64,000 bases of DNA from Marinobacter sp. BGYM27 (lineage in GTDB: Bacteria > Pseudomonadota > Gammaproteobacteria > Pseudomonadales > Oleiphilaceae), in the NCBI GenBank assembly GCA_025153445.1, contig JANZNS010000002.1:186001-250000 (forward strand), given 5' to 3'. The notes under the pieces are model-generated. The model was not told the DNA's origin. It ran no database searches and worked only from the letters and a program-made list of their open reading frames with translations. The position numbers and the translations under genes were made by a program. Positions 36,826 to 47,641 of the stretch are shown here, in pieces. Within the stretch, counting starts at the first letter, position 1; every line of letters begins with the position of its first letter.

Positions 36826-39480
36826 ATGGGTGAATTAGCCAAAGAGATCCTGCCCGTAAATATTGAAGATGAGCTGAAACAGTCCTACCTCGATTACGCC
36901 ATGAGCGTCATCGTTGGTCGGGCTTTGCCTGATGTACGGGACGGCTTGAAGCCCGTTCACCGTCGGGTTCTGTTCGCTATGTCCGAGCTGAACAACGACT
37001 GGAACAAGGCCTACAAAAAATCTGCCCGTGTGGTCGGTGACGTTATCGGTAAATATCACCCTCATGGTGACTCTGCCGTATACGACACCATTGTCCGGAT
37101 GGCCCAGCCTTTCTCATTACGTTATCCGCTGGTAGACGGTCAGGGTAACTTCGGTTCCATCGATGGCGACAATGCGGCCGCCATGCGTTACACCGAAATC
37201 CGTATGGAGAAAATTGCCCATTCGCTGCTGGCGGATCTGGACAAGGAAACCGTCGATTTTGTGCCGAACTATGACGGCACCGAGCATATTCCTGAAGTCA
37301 TGCCAACCCGTGTGCCCAACCTGCTGGTTAACGGTTCATCTGGCATCGCGGTGGGTATGGCAACGAACATCCCGCCACACAACCTGACAGAAGTGGTCAG
37401 TGGTTGTCTGGCGCTGATCGAAAACCCGGATATGACCATCGATGAATTGATGGAGTACATCCCGGGGCCGGATTTCCCGACCGACGGCATTATCAATGGC
37501 CGCGCGGGCATTATTGAAGCTTACCGCACCGGTCGTGGCCGCATTTATATGCGCGCTCGTCACGAAATCGAGCATGACAAGAAAACCGGTCGTGACGCCG
37601 TCATCATCACCGAGTTGCCGTACCAGCTGAACAAGGCTCGCTTGATTGAGAAAATCGCCGAGCTGGTGAAGGAAAAGCGCCTTGAAGGCATTTCCGAGCT
37701 GCGGGACGAGTCGAACAAGGAAGGTATCCGCGTTGTTATCGAGCTGCGCCGTGGTGAGAACCCGGAAGTCGTCGTTAACAACCTGTTTGCGCATACCCAG
37801 CTGGAAAATGTTTTCGGGATCAATATGGTCGCGCTGATTAACGGCGAGCCAAGAATCCTGAACCTGAAAGAAATTCTGGAAGCGTTTGTGCGTCATCGTC
37901 GCGAAGTGGTGACGCGCAGAACGCTCTACGAACTGCGTAAGGCCCGTGAACGTGGCCATATTCTCGAAGGTCTGTCGGTAGCACTGGCAAATATCGATGA
38001 AATTATCGAGCTGATCAAGCAGTCGCCCAGCTCGGTTGAAGCGAAAGAAAAACTGGTAGCCAAAGGTTGGCAGCCAGGTCAGGTGGCCGACATGCTGGAG
38101 CGCGCAGGTAAAGATGCCTGCCGCCCGGATGAGCTGCCTGAAATCTATGGTCTGCGTGACGGGTTGTACCATCTGTCGCCAGAGCAGGCTCAAGCTATTC
38201 TTGATCTGCGCCTGCACCGCCTGACGGGTCTGGAAACCGAGAAGCTCCAGAAAGAATACGGCGAAATTATCGAGAAGATTTCCGAGCTGATGCTGATCCT
38301 GAGTTCTCCGGAGCGTTTGATGGAAGTCATTCGGGAAGAACTGGAAGCTGTTGTTTCTGAATATGGCGACAAGCGTCGGACCGAAATTACCAGCTCGCGT
38401 CGTGACCTGACCATCGCTGATCTTATTGATGAAGAAGATCTGGTTGTCACCATTTCGCACAATGGTTATGCCAAGACCCAGCCGGTTGAAGCGTATCAGG
38501 CACAGCGTCGCGGTGGTCGTGGACGTTCATCCACCACCATGAAAGAAGAAGACTTTATCGAGAAGTTGCTGGTGGCAAACTCTCACGACACCATCCTGTG
38601 CTTTACCAACAAGGGTAAGGTTTACTGGTTGCGTGTGTTTGAGATTCCTCAAGCCAGTCGCGCAGCGCGTGGCCGTCCAATGGTGAATATCCTGCCGCTG
38701 GATGAGGACGAACGTGTGACCACGTTCTTGCCGGTTCGTGATTATCCGGAAGATCATTTCGTGTTGATGGCGACATCGGCCGGTGTTGTGAAAAAGACAC
38801 CACTGCCGAACTTCTCGCGTCCGCGTAGCAATGGTCTGATTGCCTTGTCACTGGACGAAGGCGATACCCTGATTGGTGCGGCTATTACTGCCGGCGAATC
38901 CGAAGTCATGCTGTTCTCGACAGCTGGCAAGGCCGTCCGCTTCCAGGAAGATCAGGTGCGGGCGATGGGTAGAACGGCGCGCGGTGTGCGCGGTATCCGC
39001 ATGAAGGAAGGTCATTCTGTGGTCTCCCTGATGATTCCACAGCCAGACGGCATGGTGCTGACAGCCAGTGAAAACGGCTACGGCAAACGGACCCAGCTTG
39101 AAGAGTTCCCGGCTTATAGTCGCGGCAGCCAGGGCGTTATTGCCATGCAGTGCTCGGACCGCAACGGCAATCTTGTCGCCGCCACTCAGGTGTTTGAGGG
39201 CGACGAAATGATGCTGATCTCCGACAAGGGCACGCTGGTGCGCTCCAGCACAGAAGAGGTGTCGTGCCTCAGCCGGAATACTCAGGGCGTGCGTCTGATT
39301 CGTCTGTCCCAGGAAGATGAGCGTCTGGTCGGTGTGCAGCGCATCGCCGATACCGGTCTGGCCGAAGACGAAGTTGTGGGTGATGACGAGTCGTTGGTAG
39401 TCGACGCCCCGGATGTATCAGGCGAGGTCTCAGGACCTGAATCTACCGGTGATACGTCTGAAGAGGGTGATGAGGGCTGA
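36826..39480 (+). CDS. gyrA: DNA gyrase subunit A
   Basis: GyrA is the breakage-reunion subunit of gyrase (GyrA2GyrB2), which adds negative supercoils. The 884-residue protein has the active-site Tyr at 122 ([10 protein letters not shown]), the quinolone-determining region GDSAVYD at residues 81-87 with the susceptible residues Ser83 and Asp87, and the GyrA box QRRGGRGRS in the C-terminal beta-pinwheel. The tail of about 40 residues is acidic (Glu, Asp, Ser, Val-rich). It heads the conserved gyrA-serC-pheA-hisC-tyrA::aroA-cmk-rpsA group, 51 nt before serC. Confidence 0.98.
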   Translation: MGELAKEILPVNIEDELKQSYLDYAMSVIVGRALPDVRDGLKPVHRRVLFAMSELNNDWNKAYKKSARVVGDVIGKYHPHGDSAVYDTIVRMAQPFSLRYPLVDGQGNFGSIDGDNAAAMRYTEIRMEKIAHSLLADLDKETVDFVPNYDGTEHIPEVMPTRVPNLLVNGSSGIAVGMATNIPPHNLTEVVSGCLALIENPDMTIDELMEYIPGPDFPTDGIINGRAGIIEAYRTGRGRIYMRARHEIEHDKKTGRDAVIITELPYQLNKARLIEKIAELVKEKRLEGISELRDESNKEGIRVVIELRRGENPEVVVNNLFAHTQLENVFGINMVALINGEPRILNLKEILEAFVRHRREVVTRRTLYELRKARERGHILEGLSVALANIDEIIELIKQSPSSVEAKEKLVAKGWQPGQVADMLERAGKDACRPDELPEIYGLRDGLYHLSPEQAQAILDLRLHRLTGLETEKLQKEYGEIIEKISELMLILSSPERLMEVIREELEAVVSEYGDKRRTEITSSRRDLTIADLIDEEDLVVTISHNGYAKTQPVEAYQAQRRGGRGRSSTTMKEEDFIEKLLVANSHDTILCFTNKGKVYWLRVFEIPQASRAARGRPMVNILPLDEDERVTTFLPVRDYPEDHFVLMATSAGVVKKTPLPNFSRPRSNGLIALSLDEGDTLIGAAITAGESEVMLFSTAGKAVRFQEDQVRAMGRTARGVRGIRMKEGHSVVSLMIPQPDGMVLTASENGYGKRTQLEEFPAYSRGSQGVIAMQCSDRNGNLVAATQVFEGDEMMLISDKGTLVRSSTEEVSCLSRNTQGVRLIRLSQEDERLVGVQRIADTGLAEDEVVGDDESLVVDAPDVSGEVSGPESTGDTSEEGDEG

Positions 39481-39531
39481 TCGCAGCCCTCGGGATAAAA
39501 CAGTCAGGACATACAGAGAGATTAGGCGGCA

Positions 39532-40614
39532 ATGAGCAGAGCTTTTAACTTCTGTGCAGGCCCGGCGACTTTGCCGGTCGAAGTGCTTCAGCAAGCCCGT
39601 GAGGAAATGCTGGACTGGCAGGGCACCGGCATGTCGGTGATGGAAATGAGTCATCGTAGCGATGAGTTTGTGGCCATTGCCGAAACGGCGGAAAAGGACC
39701 TGCGCGAGTTGGCAGGTGTCTCTGATGACTACGCCGTTCTGTTTATGCAGGGCGGTGCCAGCAGCCAGTTTGCTACTGTGCCGCTGAACCTGATGCGTGG
39801 TAAAGCGTCAGCGGATTACATCAATACGGGCATCTGGTCTCAAAAGGCGATCGATGAAGCTCGCCGTTTTGCCAATGTGAACGTGGCGGCCAGCAGTGAA
39901 GATCAGGGGTTTACCTCAATTCCCGATCAGGCCAGCTGGCGCACCGATCCCAATGCGGCTTACCTGCATTATACCCCCAACGAAACGATTGGCGGCCTGG
40001 AGTATGACTTTATTCCGGATGCCGGCGATGTACCGTTGGTGGCGGATATGTCATCCAACATGTTGTCCCGTCCGGTGGATGTTTCCCGATACGGGCTGAT
40101 TTATGCCGGCGCCCAGAAGAATATCGGGCCTTCTGGTCTGGTCGTATTGATGATTCGCAAGGACTTGTTGGGGCAGGCTCAGCCGCAGACGCCAACAATG
40201 ATGAATTATCAGGTCATCGCGGATAACGGCTCAATGTACAACACGCCCGCGACCTATTCCTGGTATCTGGCGGGCCTGGTCTTCAAGTGGCTTAAGGCGC
40301 GTGGCGGTGTAGAGGCGATGGGTGAGGTGAATCTTCGCAAAGCCCGCAAGCTCTATGGCTTCATTGACGATAGCGCTTTCTACGCCAACCCGATTGATCC
40401 CCGTTTCCGTTCCTGGATGAACGTGCCTTTCACATTGGCAGACGATGCCCTGAACAGCGCCTTCCTGAAAGGTGCTGATGCGCGTGGTTTGCTGAACCTG
40501 AAAGGGCACCGCTCTGTTGGCGGCATGCGTGCCTCTATTTATAACGCGATGCCGGAAGAGGGCGTGGATGCGCTGATCGATTATATGAAAACCTTCGAGC
40601 AGGAGCGGGCCTGA
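39532..40614 (+). CDS. serC: Phosphoserine aminotransferase
   Basis: SerC makes 3-phosphoserine from 3-phosphohydroxypyruvate (serine synthesis) and acts on the analogous 4-phosphoerythronate product in pyridoxal phosphate synthesis. The 360-residue class V PLP enzyme starts with RAFNFCAGPATLP and has the PLP-binding Lys196 in GAQKNIGPSG. The NTGIWSQKA and HYTPNETIGG segments are family-typical. It is followed by pheA after only 2 nt, so the two are cotranscribed. Confidence 0.98.
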   Translation: MSRAFNFCAGPATLPVEVLQQAREEMLDWQGTGMSVMEMSHRSDEFVAIAETAEKDLRELAGVSDDYAVLFMQGGASSQFATVPLNLMRGKASADYINTGIWSQKAIDEARRFANVNVAASSEDQGFTSIPDQASWRTDPNAAYLHYTPNETIGGLEYDFIPDAGDVPLVADMSSNMLSRPVDVSRYGLIYAGAQKNIGPSGLVVLMIRKDLLGQAQPQTPTMMNYQVIADNGSMYNTPATYSWYLAGLVFKWLKARGGVEAMGEVNLRKARKLYGFIDDSAFYANPIDPRFRSWMNVPFTLADDALNSAFLKGADARGLLNLKGHRSVGGMRASIYNAMPEEGVDALIDYMKTFEQERA

Positions 40615-40616
40615 GC

Positions 40617-41714
40617 ATGACTGACGAACAGACCCGCCTGGCTGAATTGCGTGATGAGATCGATAGTCTGGATCAGCAGATCATGGAGCTCATCAGTGCC
40701 AGAGCAGCATGTGCACAAGAGGTAGCACACGTCAAAATGGCGGCAAGGCCGGATGAGGATGTGTTCTTCTATCGTCCCGAGCGTGAGGCGCAGGTGCTGC
40801 GCAAGATCAAGTCGCAGAACCCCGGGCCCTTGTCCGGTGAAGAAATGGCGCGCTTGTTCCGGGAAATCATGTCGGCTTGCCTGGCGCTTGAAAAGCCCAT
40901 GCATATTGCGTTTTTGGGGCCAGAAGGCACCTTTACGCAATCGGCCGCGCTCAAGCACTTTGGCCACTCGGTGGTCAGCGTGCCATTGCCTGCTATTGAT
41001 GCGGTATTTCGTGAAGTCGAGTCAGGTGCTGCGCACTACGGCGTGGTGCCGGTTGAAAACTCTACGGAAGGAATGATCAACCATACGCTGGATATGTTTA
41101 TGTCATCGCCGATGAAAATCTGCGGTGAAGTCCAGTTGCGGATTCACCATCATTTGCTGGCGGCTGAAGATGTAGAGCCTGCTTCCATCGTCCGTATTTA
41201 TTCCCATCAGCAATCCTTCGCCCAATGTCGCCAGTGGCTGGATACCCACTGGCATGGTGTTGAACGAGTTGCTGTCAGCAGTAATGCCGAAGCCGCTCGA
41301 CGAGCGGCTGCAGAGCCGGGCACAGCGGCTATCGCCGGGGATATGGCGGCTGAACTTTATGGATTGCGTAAACTGGCCGCTACAATTGAAGACCGTCCGG
41401 ATAACACCACCCGTTTCCTTATTATCGGGCGGGAGCAGGTAGCGCCAAGTGGCCATGACAAATCCTCAATTCTGGTATCCATGCGAAACAAGCCGGGTGC
41501 CCTGTATCAACTGCTTGAGCCCTTCCATCGACATGGTCTTAGCCTGACCCGAATTGAAACCCGGCCTTCGCCAAGTGGTACCTGGGCCTATGTCTTTTAT
41601 ATCGACTTTGAGGCTCACTTTGATGACCCTCAGGTGCAGGCGGTGCTGAAGGAGATTGACGCCGAGGCTGTTGAGCTGAAGCGGCTGGGTTCCTACCCGA
41701 TTGGCGTGCTCTAG
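40617..41714 (+). CDS. pheA: Bifunctional chorismate mutase / prephenate dehydratase (P-protein)
   Basis: PheA converts chorismate to prephenate and then to phenylpyruvate, committing carbon to phenylalanine. The 365-residue protein has an AroQ chorismate mutase domain (residues 1-90, LAELRDEIDSLDQQIMELI), the prephenate dehydratase domain (IAFLGPEGTFTQSAALKHFG, PVENSTEGMINHTLD, NTTRFLIIG), and a C-terminal ACT domain with GALYQLLEPFHRHGLSLTRI then ETRPS, the site of phenylalanine feedback. It lies between serC and hisC. Confidence 0.97.
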   Translation: MTDEQTRLAELRDEIDSLDQQIMELISARAACAQEVAHVKMAARPDEDVFFYRPEREAQVLRKIKSQNPGPLSGEEMARLFREIMSACLALEKPMHIAFLGPEGTFTQSAALKHFGHSVVSVPLPAIDAVFREVESGAAHYGVVPVENSTEGMINHTLDMFMSSPMKICGEVQLRIHHHLLAAEDVEPASIVRIYSHQQSFAQCRQWLDTHWHGVERVAVSSNAEAARRAAAEPGTAAIAGDMAAELYGLRKLAATIEDRPDNTTRFLIIGREQVAPSGHDKSSILVSMRNKPGALYQLLEPFHRHGLSLTRIETRPSPSGTWAYVFYIDFEAHFDDPQVQAVLKEIDAEAVELKRLGSYPIGVL

Positions 41715-41789
41715 TATTTAAGCTTTTGTAGCGCGCTCGTCAGTTGTCCGCTGATGTCTTTGCAGAGATAAACCGTGGCAGGAGAAACC

Positions 41790-42908
41790 ATGTCGATTGA
41801 TTTCAAAACGCTGGCGGTATTGGGCGTCCAGCAGTTGCAGCCCTATCAGCCAGGTAAGCCAATTGATGAGGTCGCCCGTGAACTGGGGCTCGACCCGACG
41901 GCGATTATCAAGCTTGCGAGTAATGAAAACCCTCTTGGGCCAAGCCCTTTGGCAATGAGTGCTGCCCGCCAGGCACTGGACGACATGTGCCTCTATCCGG
42001 ATGGCAATGGTTTTAACCTGAAGCGAAAGTTGTCTGAGCGCCTGCGCGTGGGGGCCGAGCAAATCACACTGGGTAATGGCTCCAATGATGTGCTGGAGTT
42101 GATTGTCCGCGGTTTTGCCGATCACACGTCGGAAATTGTGTTTTCCCAATATGCGTTCGCGGTATACCCCATTTCGACTCAGGCTGTAGGGGCGAAAGGT
42201 ATTGCTGTTCCCGGTAAAAACTGGGGGCATGACCTGGATGCAATGGCGAATGCGATTACGGATCGTACCCGTATTGTATTTATTGCCAACCCGAACAACC
42301 CTACAGGAACTGCTTTCGACCGAGATGATCTGGTCGCATTTCTTGACAAGGTGCCGGCCAACGTACTGGTTGTACTGGACGAGGCCTACTGCGAATACTT
42401 TGAAGCCAACGAGTTTCCGGATGGCGTCTCATTGCTTTCGACCTATCCAAACCTGATTGTAACCCGCACTTTCTCCAAAGCATGGGGGCTCGCCGCATTG
42501 CGGGTTGGCTACGCGGTATCGTCAGCAGATATCGCCGATGTACTGAACCGTGTGCGTCAGCCATTTAATGTTGATTCAGTTGCTTTGGCAGCCGCCACAG
42601 CCGTGCTGGATGATGCGGATTACCTGGAGCGTTCAAGAGAGGTCAATCGTCAGGGATTGAAGCAGTTGGCTGCGGGATTTGAGGCGCTGGGCCTGACTTA
42701 TATTCCGTCGTGTGGCAACTTCATTGCCGTCGAAGTCGGTGATGAAGCATCCGCCGTGTTTGAAGGGCTATTGAAGCGAGGCGTAATTGTTCGCCCGGTG
42801 AGCGGGTATGGCATGACGCGTCATTTGCGGATCTCGGTAGGTCTTGAAGATCAGAATGCCCGGTGCCTGGATGCTCTGGGTGCTGTTATGGAGTCGCTTC
42901 ATGGCTGA
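41790..42908 (+). CDS. hisC: Histidinol-phosphate / aromatic aminotransferase
   Basis: HisC transaminates imidazole acetol phosphate in histidine synthesis. Copies placed between pheA and tyrA are known to act broadly, also on phenylpyruvate and hydroxyphenylpyruvate, and context suggests that here. The 372-residue class I/II PLP protein has LASNENPLGPSP, the NPNNPTGT loop and the PLP Lys230 in TFSKAWGLAALRVGY. ATG at 41790 follows GGAG with ideal spacing; an in-frame GTG lies at 41775. It overlaps the next gene by 8 nt. Confidence 0.93.
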   Translation: MSIDFKTLAVLGVQQLQPYQPGKPIDEVARELGLDPTAIIKLASNENPLGPSPLAMSAARQALDDMCLYPDGNGFNLKRKLSERLRVGAEQITLGNGSNDVLELIVRGFADHTSEIVFSQYAFAVYPISTQAVGAKGIAVPGKNWGHDLDAMANAITDRTRIVFIANPNNPTGTAFDRDDLVAFLDKVPANVLVVLDEAYCEYFEANEFPDGVSLLSTYPNLIVTRTFSKAWGLAALRVGYAVSSADIADVLNRVRQPFNVDSVALAAATAVLDDADYLERSREVNRQGLKQLAAGFEALGLTYIPSCGNFIAVEVGDEASAVFEGLLKRGVIVRPVSGYGMTRHLRISVGLEDQNARCLDALGAVMESLHG

Positions 42909-45135
42909 TCGGGCCGTCACTCCCTTGTTTCGTCGAATGGCCGTGATCGGTCTTGGGCTGATCGGGGGCTCGCTCGCAAAAACTGTGCGTGAACAGGGTT
43001 TGGCTGAAACCGTGGTAGGGTTTGATCGCCGTGAGGATGAGTTGGCCCTGGGCGTTTCCCTTGGGGTTATTGATGAAGCTGCTGATTCACTTGCGTCAGC
43101 TGTCGCAGGCGCTGATCTGGTCGTCATTGCGGTGCCGGTGCAGGCGATGGCGTCGGTATTGGCAAGTATCAGGCCGCAACTGTCAGATGATGTGTTGCTG
43201 ACGGATGTCGGCAGCACCAAAGGAAGCTTTGTGGCGGCGGTCAAAGACGTGTTTGGCCACTGGCCGGACTGGGTCATTCCTGGTCATCCTATAGCGGGCT
43301 CCGAGAAGAGTGGTATTGCTGCCGCGCGGACGGACCTTTTTGCCCACCACAAAGTCATTCTTACACCCGCGGACGATAGCCGGCAGGATCTGCTGGGACG
43401 CCTGACAGCGTTGTGGCAAGGTTGTGATGCGACGGTTCTGACAATGACCGTTGACCGCCACGATGAGGTCCTGGCTGCAACCAGCCATTTGCCTCATCTT
43501 ATTGCATTCTCTCTGGTCGATACGTTGGCGGGTGAGGACGACAATCTCGATATCTTTCGGTATGCAGCAGGCGGATTTCGTGACTTTACGCGCATCGCTG
43601 CCAGTGATCCGGTGATGTGGCACGACATTTTTCTGTCAAACCGGGACGCAGTGCTACGCGTCATTGACCATTTCACCGATGATCTTGGCGCGTTGAGAAG
43701 CGCCATAGAATCGGGTGATGGGGACATGCTTTTGCAGGTGTTCGGCCGCGCCAAGGCGGCACGGGACCATTTTTCAAAAATGCTTTCAGGACAGGCCTAC
43801 GTAACCAACATGAACCAGAAACAGGTAACCTTCAAGCTACAAGCCGGCGGCACCGTTGCCGGGGATATTCGTGTGCCAGGTGACAAGTCAATGTCGCATC
43901 GGTCCATTATGCTGGGCGCTCTGGCTGAAGGTGTTACCGAGGTCACCGGATTTCTTGAAGGCGAAGACAGCCTGGCCACGTTGCAGGCATTCAGGGATAT
44001 GGGGGTGACAATTGAGGGGCCAGACCAGGGATATGTCAGGATTCGTGGTGTCGGACTTCATGGTCTGAAGGCGCCGCGGGGCCCTCTATACGTCGGCAAC
44101 TCTGGTACGGCGATGCGCCTGTTTGCGGGGCTGCTGGCCGGGCAGGATTTTGACTCGGAACTGACCGGTGATGACAGCCTGAACAAGCGGCCGATGGGGC
44201 GGGTGGCTGATCCGCTCCGGCAGATGGGAGCCGTGATCGAAACCGGTGAGGGCGGTCGCCCGCCATTGAAAATTCGCGGCGGTCAGGCGCTGAAAGGTCT
44301 GCATTATGATATGCCAATGGCGAGCGCCCAGGTTAAGTCCTGTCTGTTACTGGCCGGGCTGTATGCTGATGGCGAAACCAGCGTGACGGAACCGGCGCCG
44401 ACTCGTGACCACACCGAGCGCATGCTGAACGGCTTTGGTTTCAGTGTGGAACGTAAAGGTGCAACTGCGCGTCTGAGCGGCGGTGGCAGGCTTACGGGTG
44501 GGGCAATTGATGTGCCGGCGGATATCTCTTCGGCAGCGTTCTTTCTGGTAGCGGCATCAATCACGCCGGGTGCCGATCTGACGTTAAGGCACGTTGGGGT
44601 TAACGAAACCCGCACCGGAATTATCAATATTCTCAAGCTAATGGGCGCGAATATTGAAGTGTTTAATGAACAAGAGGTGGGCGGGGAACCGGTTGCTGAC
44701 TTGCGAGTGCAGCATGCACCACTCAAGGGTATTCGTATTCCCGAAGATCAGGTGCCGCTCGCCATTGACGAATTCCCTGTGCTGTTTATTGCAGCCGTTT
44801 GCGCCGAGGGCGAAACCGTTTTGGCGGGCGCAGAGGAGTTGCGGGTCAAAGAGAGCGATCGGATCCAGGTGATGGCGGATGGCCTGTCTGCAATTGGTAT
44901 CAAGTCGACGGTGACCGAAGATGGCATCGTGATTGTAGGTGGTCAGCAGATGAAAGGTGGTCAGGTTAACAGTCATGGCGATCATCGTATTGCTATGTCG
45001 TTTGCCGTTGCATCACTGCGCGCCGAAGGTGATATCGAGGTGACTGACTGCGCGAACGTCGCCACATCATTCCCGAACTTTGTCGAGTTGGCAAAGCAGG
45101 TTGGTATGCGTATTACGGTTGAGGAGTCATCGTAA
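42901..45135 (+). CDS. tyrA-aroA: Fused prephenate/arogenate dehydrogenase and EPSP synthase (TyrA::AroA)
   Basis: This 744-residue fusion joins two steps of aromatic synthesis. Residues 1-300 are a TyrA dehydrogenase with a Rossmann motif (VIGLGLIGGSLA, residues 15-26), GHPIAGSEKSGI (128-139) and the helical C-part. Residues 304-744 are 3-phosphoshikimate 1-carboxyvinyltransferase, with GDKSMSHR (327-334), YVGNSGTAMRL and the late DEFPVLFIAA and SHGDHRIAMSFAVA motifs. The fusion is known in Pseudomonas and relatives. The ATG at 42901 lies inside the hisC end (ATGGCTGA) and the stop overlaps the cmk start by 1 nt. Confidence 0.96.
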   Translation: MADRAVTPLFRRMAVIGLGLIGGSLAKTVREQGLAETVVGFDRREDELALGVSLGVIDEAADSLASAVAGADLVVIAVPVQAMASVLASIRPQLSDDVLLTDVGSTKGSFVAAVKDVFGHWPDWVIPGHPIAGSEKSGIAAARTDLFAHHKVILTPADDSRQDLLGRLTALWQGCDATVLTMTVDRHDEVLAATSHLPHLIAFSLVDTLAGEDDNLDIFRYAAGGFRDFTRIAASDPVMWHDIFLSNRDAVLRVIDHFTDDLGALRSAIESGDGDMLLQVFGRAKAARDHFSKMLSGQAYVTNMNQKQVTFKLQAGGTVAGDIRVPGDKSMSHRSIMLGALAEGVTEVTGFLEGEDSLATLQAFRDMGVTIEGPDQGYVRIRGVGLHGLKAPRGPLYVGNSGTAMRLFAGLLAGQDFDSELTGDDSLNKRPMGRVADPLRQMGAVIETGEGGRPPLKIRGGQALKGLHYDMPMASAQVKSCLLLAGLYADGETSVTEPAPTRDHTERMLNGFGFSVERKGATARLSGGGRLTGGAIDVPADISSAAFFLVAASITPGADLTLRHVGVNETRTGIINILKLMGANIEVFNEQEVGGEPVADLRVQHAPLKGIRIPEDQVPLAIDEFPVLFIAAVCAEGETVLAGAEELRVKESDRIQVMADGLSAIGIKSTVTEDGIVIVGGQQMKGGQVNSHGDHRIAMSFAVASLRAEGDIEVTDCANVATSFPNFVELAKQVGMRITVEESS

Positions 45136-45818
45136 TGGTTGCTTCCGGCAAGGCGCCCGTTATCACGGTTGATGGTCCCAGCGGTGCCGGGAAGGGGACA
45201 ATCACCCAGATGTTGGCGAAGAGGCTCGGTTATCACCTGTTGGATAGCGGTGCGCTCTACCGGTTGACAGCTCTGGCGGCCGAGCGTGCAGGTGTGGCTT
45301 TTGATGACGAGTCCGGGTTGGTTGCCGTTGCAGGCAGGCTGGATGTGGCCTTTGAGCCAACACCTCCCGGCGAGCCGGCGCGGGTGTTGATGGCCGGAGA
45401 TGATGTGACGGCGCAAATCCGCACCGAAACCTGTGGCGACAATGCATCAAAGGTTGCGGTGATTCAACGGGTGCGAGACGCCTTGTTGCAGCGTCAGCGG
45501 GATTTTTGTGTGGCCCCGGGGCTGGTCGCTGATGGACGTGATATGGGGACCGTCGTTTTCCCTGATGCCGAGTTCAAGATTTTTTTGACTGCCAGTGCTG
45601 AGGCCCGCGCTGAGCGGCGATATCGCCAGTTGATGGATGCTGGCGTGGATGTTAGTATTGACGCCCTTTTAAAGGAGATACGGGCACGGGATCACCGGGA
45701 TATGAACCGGGAAAGTGCCCCGCTCAAGCCTGCGGATGATGCGCAAGTCATTGATTCGACAGGGTTGGGCATAGAAGAGGTGTTGGGCAAGGTTATGGCC
45801 GCAGTAGGTCAGGCCTGA
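45135..45818 (+). CDS. cmk: Cytidylate kinase
   Basis: Cmk phosphorylates CMP and dCMP with ATP. The 227-residue protein has the P-loop DGPSGAGKGTIT near residues 14-25, LDSGALYRLTAL, the CMP-binding loop, GRDMGTVVFPDAEFKIFLTA and the lid RRYRQLMDAG. Its ATG shares one base with the stop of tyrA::aroA. The order aroA-cmk-rpsA is widespread in proteobacteria. Confidence 0.97.
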   Translation: MVASGKAPVITVDGPSGAGKGTITQMLAKRLGYHLLDSGALYRLTALAAERAGVAFDDESGLVAVAGRLDVAFEPTPPGEPARVLMAGDDVTAQIRTETCGDNASKVAVIQRVRDALLQRQRDFCVAPGLVADGRDMGTVVFPDAEFKIFLTASAEARAERRYRQLMDAGVDVSIDALLKEIRARDHRDMNRESAPLKPADDAQVIDSTGLGIEEVLGKVMAAVGQA

Positions 45819-45949
45819 CAGCACCCTTTTGTCGTTGGAAGTCTGGACGCTGTGTATTTCGCCAGTCTTTGGCAGTTTTCAGATAAATTTAAACAGACCG
45901 TGTTGCTGGCATCACGGAGAATACTTGCGTTGATCATATAGGACTCATA

Positions 45950-47641
45950 ATGAGCGAGAGCTTTGCGGATCTTTTTGAAGAAAGCCTAAAAGAAATTGAC
46001 ATGCAGCCCGGTTCCATTGTTCAGGGAACCGTAGTTGATATTGATAACGACTGGGTAACCGTTCACGCGGGCCTGAAATCTGAAGGCGCTATTCCTGCCA
46101 GCCAGTTCCTGAATGACAAGGGTGAACTGGAAATTCAGATCGGTGACGTTGTCGATGTTGCGCTTGACGCAGTAGAAGACGGTTTCGGTGCAACCCGTCT
46201 GTCGCGTGAAAAAGCCAAGCGTGCTGAAGCCTGGAAAGTTCTGGAGAAGAGCTTCGAGGCCGAAGAAGTTGTCAAGGGCGTGATCAATGGCAAGGTGAAG
46301 GGTGGCTTTACTGTTGACCTGAACGGTATTCGTGCGTTCCTGCCAGGTTCACTGGTAGACGTTCGTCCTGTGCGTGATACCGCGCACCTGGAGAACAAGG
46401 AGCTCGAGTTCAAGGTTATCAAGCTGGACCAGAAGCGTAACAACGTCGTGGTTTCACGTCGTGCTGTTCTGGAAGCTGAAAACAGTGCCGAGCGCGAAGC
46501 GCTGCTGGAAACCCTGACCGAAGGTCTTGAAATCAAGGGTATAGTCAAGAACCTGACCGACTACGGCGCGTTCGTAGATCTGGGCGGTGTTGACGGCCTG
46601 CTGCACATCACTGATATGGCCTGGAAGCGCATCAAGCATCCGAGCGAAATCGTGAATGTGGGCGACGAAATCAATGTGAAGGTCCTGAAGTTTGATCGCG
46701 AGCGTAACCGCGTATCTCTGGGTCTGAAGCAGCTGGGTGAAGATCCATGGGTCGACATCAAAGGTCGTTACCCTGAAGGCGCCAAGGTCACTGCTCGTGT
46801 GACTAATCTGACAGACTACGGCTGTTTCGCCGAGCTGGAAGAAGGCGTTGAAGGTCTGGTTCACGTGTCTGAAATGGACTGGACCAACAAGAACATCCAC
46901 CCATCCAAGGTTGTACAGGTTGGTGACGATGTTGAAGTCATGATTCTGGATATCGACGAAGAGCGTCGTCGTATTTCTCTGGGTATCAAGCAGTGTGCTT
47001 CCAACCCTTGGGAAGATTTCTCCAGCAACTTCAACAAGAGCGATCGTATCTCCGGCAAGATTAAGTCGATTACCGATTTCGGTATCTTCATTGGTCTGGA
47101 CGGTGGCATTGATGGCCTGGTTCACCTGTCTGATATCAGCTGGAATGAAACCGGTGAAGAAGCGGTTCGCCAGTACAAGAAGGGTGACGAAGTTGAAACT
47201 GTTATCCTGTCTGTTGATCCTGAGCGCGAGCGTATCTCACTGGGTATCAAGCAACTCGAAAGCGATCCTTTCGCCGAGTTTGTCCAGCTGAACGATAAAG
47301 GCTCCATCGTTAAAGGCACTGTTACTGCTATCGACGCGAAAGCAGCAACTGTTTCCCTGAACGAAGAAGTTGAAGCTGTACTGAAGGCGTCTGAAATCAG
47401 TCGTGATCGCGTAGAAGATGCGCGCAACGTTCTGAACGAAGGCGACGAAGTTGAAGCCAAGATCATCAGCATTGATCGTAAGAACCGCGTCATCAACCTG
47501 TCCGTCAAGTCCAAGGACGTTGAAGATGACAAGGTTGCACTGCAGGGTGTTCGCGAGAAGTCAGCGGAATCCTCAGGCGCTACCACTATCGGTGACCTGA
47601 TCAAAGAGCAGATGCAGCAGCAGAACGCCAATAAAGATTAA
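45950..47641 (+). CDS. rpsA: 30S ribosomal protein S1
   Basis: S1 unfolds and anchors mRNA on the 30S subunit. The 563-residue protein has six S1-type OB-fold repeats: the first two are divergent (ribosome binding) and the later four carry the repeated GVDGLLH, GVEGLVH and GIDGLVH RNA-binding strands. ATG at 45950 follows an AGGA site. It lies 131 nt after cmk and has its own terminator. Codon use looks highly biased (few rare codons by eye), as expected for a strongly expressed gene. Confidence 0.98.
   Translation: MSESFADLFEESLKEIDMQPGSIVQGTVVDIDNDWVTVHAGLKSEGAIPASQFLNDKGELEIQIGDVVDVALDAVEDGFGATRLSREKAKRAEAWKVLEKSFEAEEVVKGVINGKVKGGFTVDLNGIRAFLPGSLVDVRPVRDTAHLENKELEFKVIKLDQKRNNVVVSRRAVLEAENSAEREALLETLTEGLEIKGIVKNLTDYGAFVDLGGVDGLLHITDMAWKRIKHPSEIVNVGDEINVKVLKFDRERNRVSLGLKQLGEDPWVDIKGRYPEGAKVTARVTNLTDYGCFAELEEGVEGLVHVSEMDWTNKNIHPSKVVQVGDDVEVMILDIDEERRRISLGIKQCASNPWEDFSSNFNKSDRISGKIKSITDFGIFIGLDGGIDGLVHLSDISWNETGEEAVRQYKKGDEVETVILSVDPERERISLGIKQLESDPFAEFVQLNDKGSIVKGTVTAIDAKAATVSLNEEVEAVLKASEISRDRVEDARNVLNEGDEVEAKIISIDRKNRVINLSVKSKDVEDDKVALQGVREKSAESSGATTIGDLIKEQMQQQNANKD

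Noticed and set aside
37336-38460. 374-codon open frame on the minus strand opposite gyrA
   Set aside because: Long antisense frames are a by-product of codon bias in highly conserved genes; gyrA is certain here.
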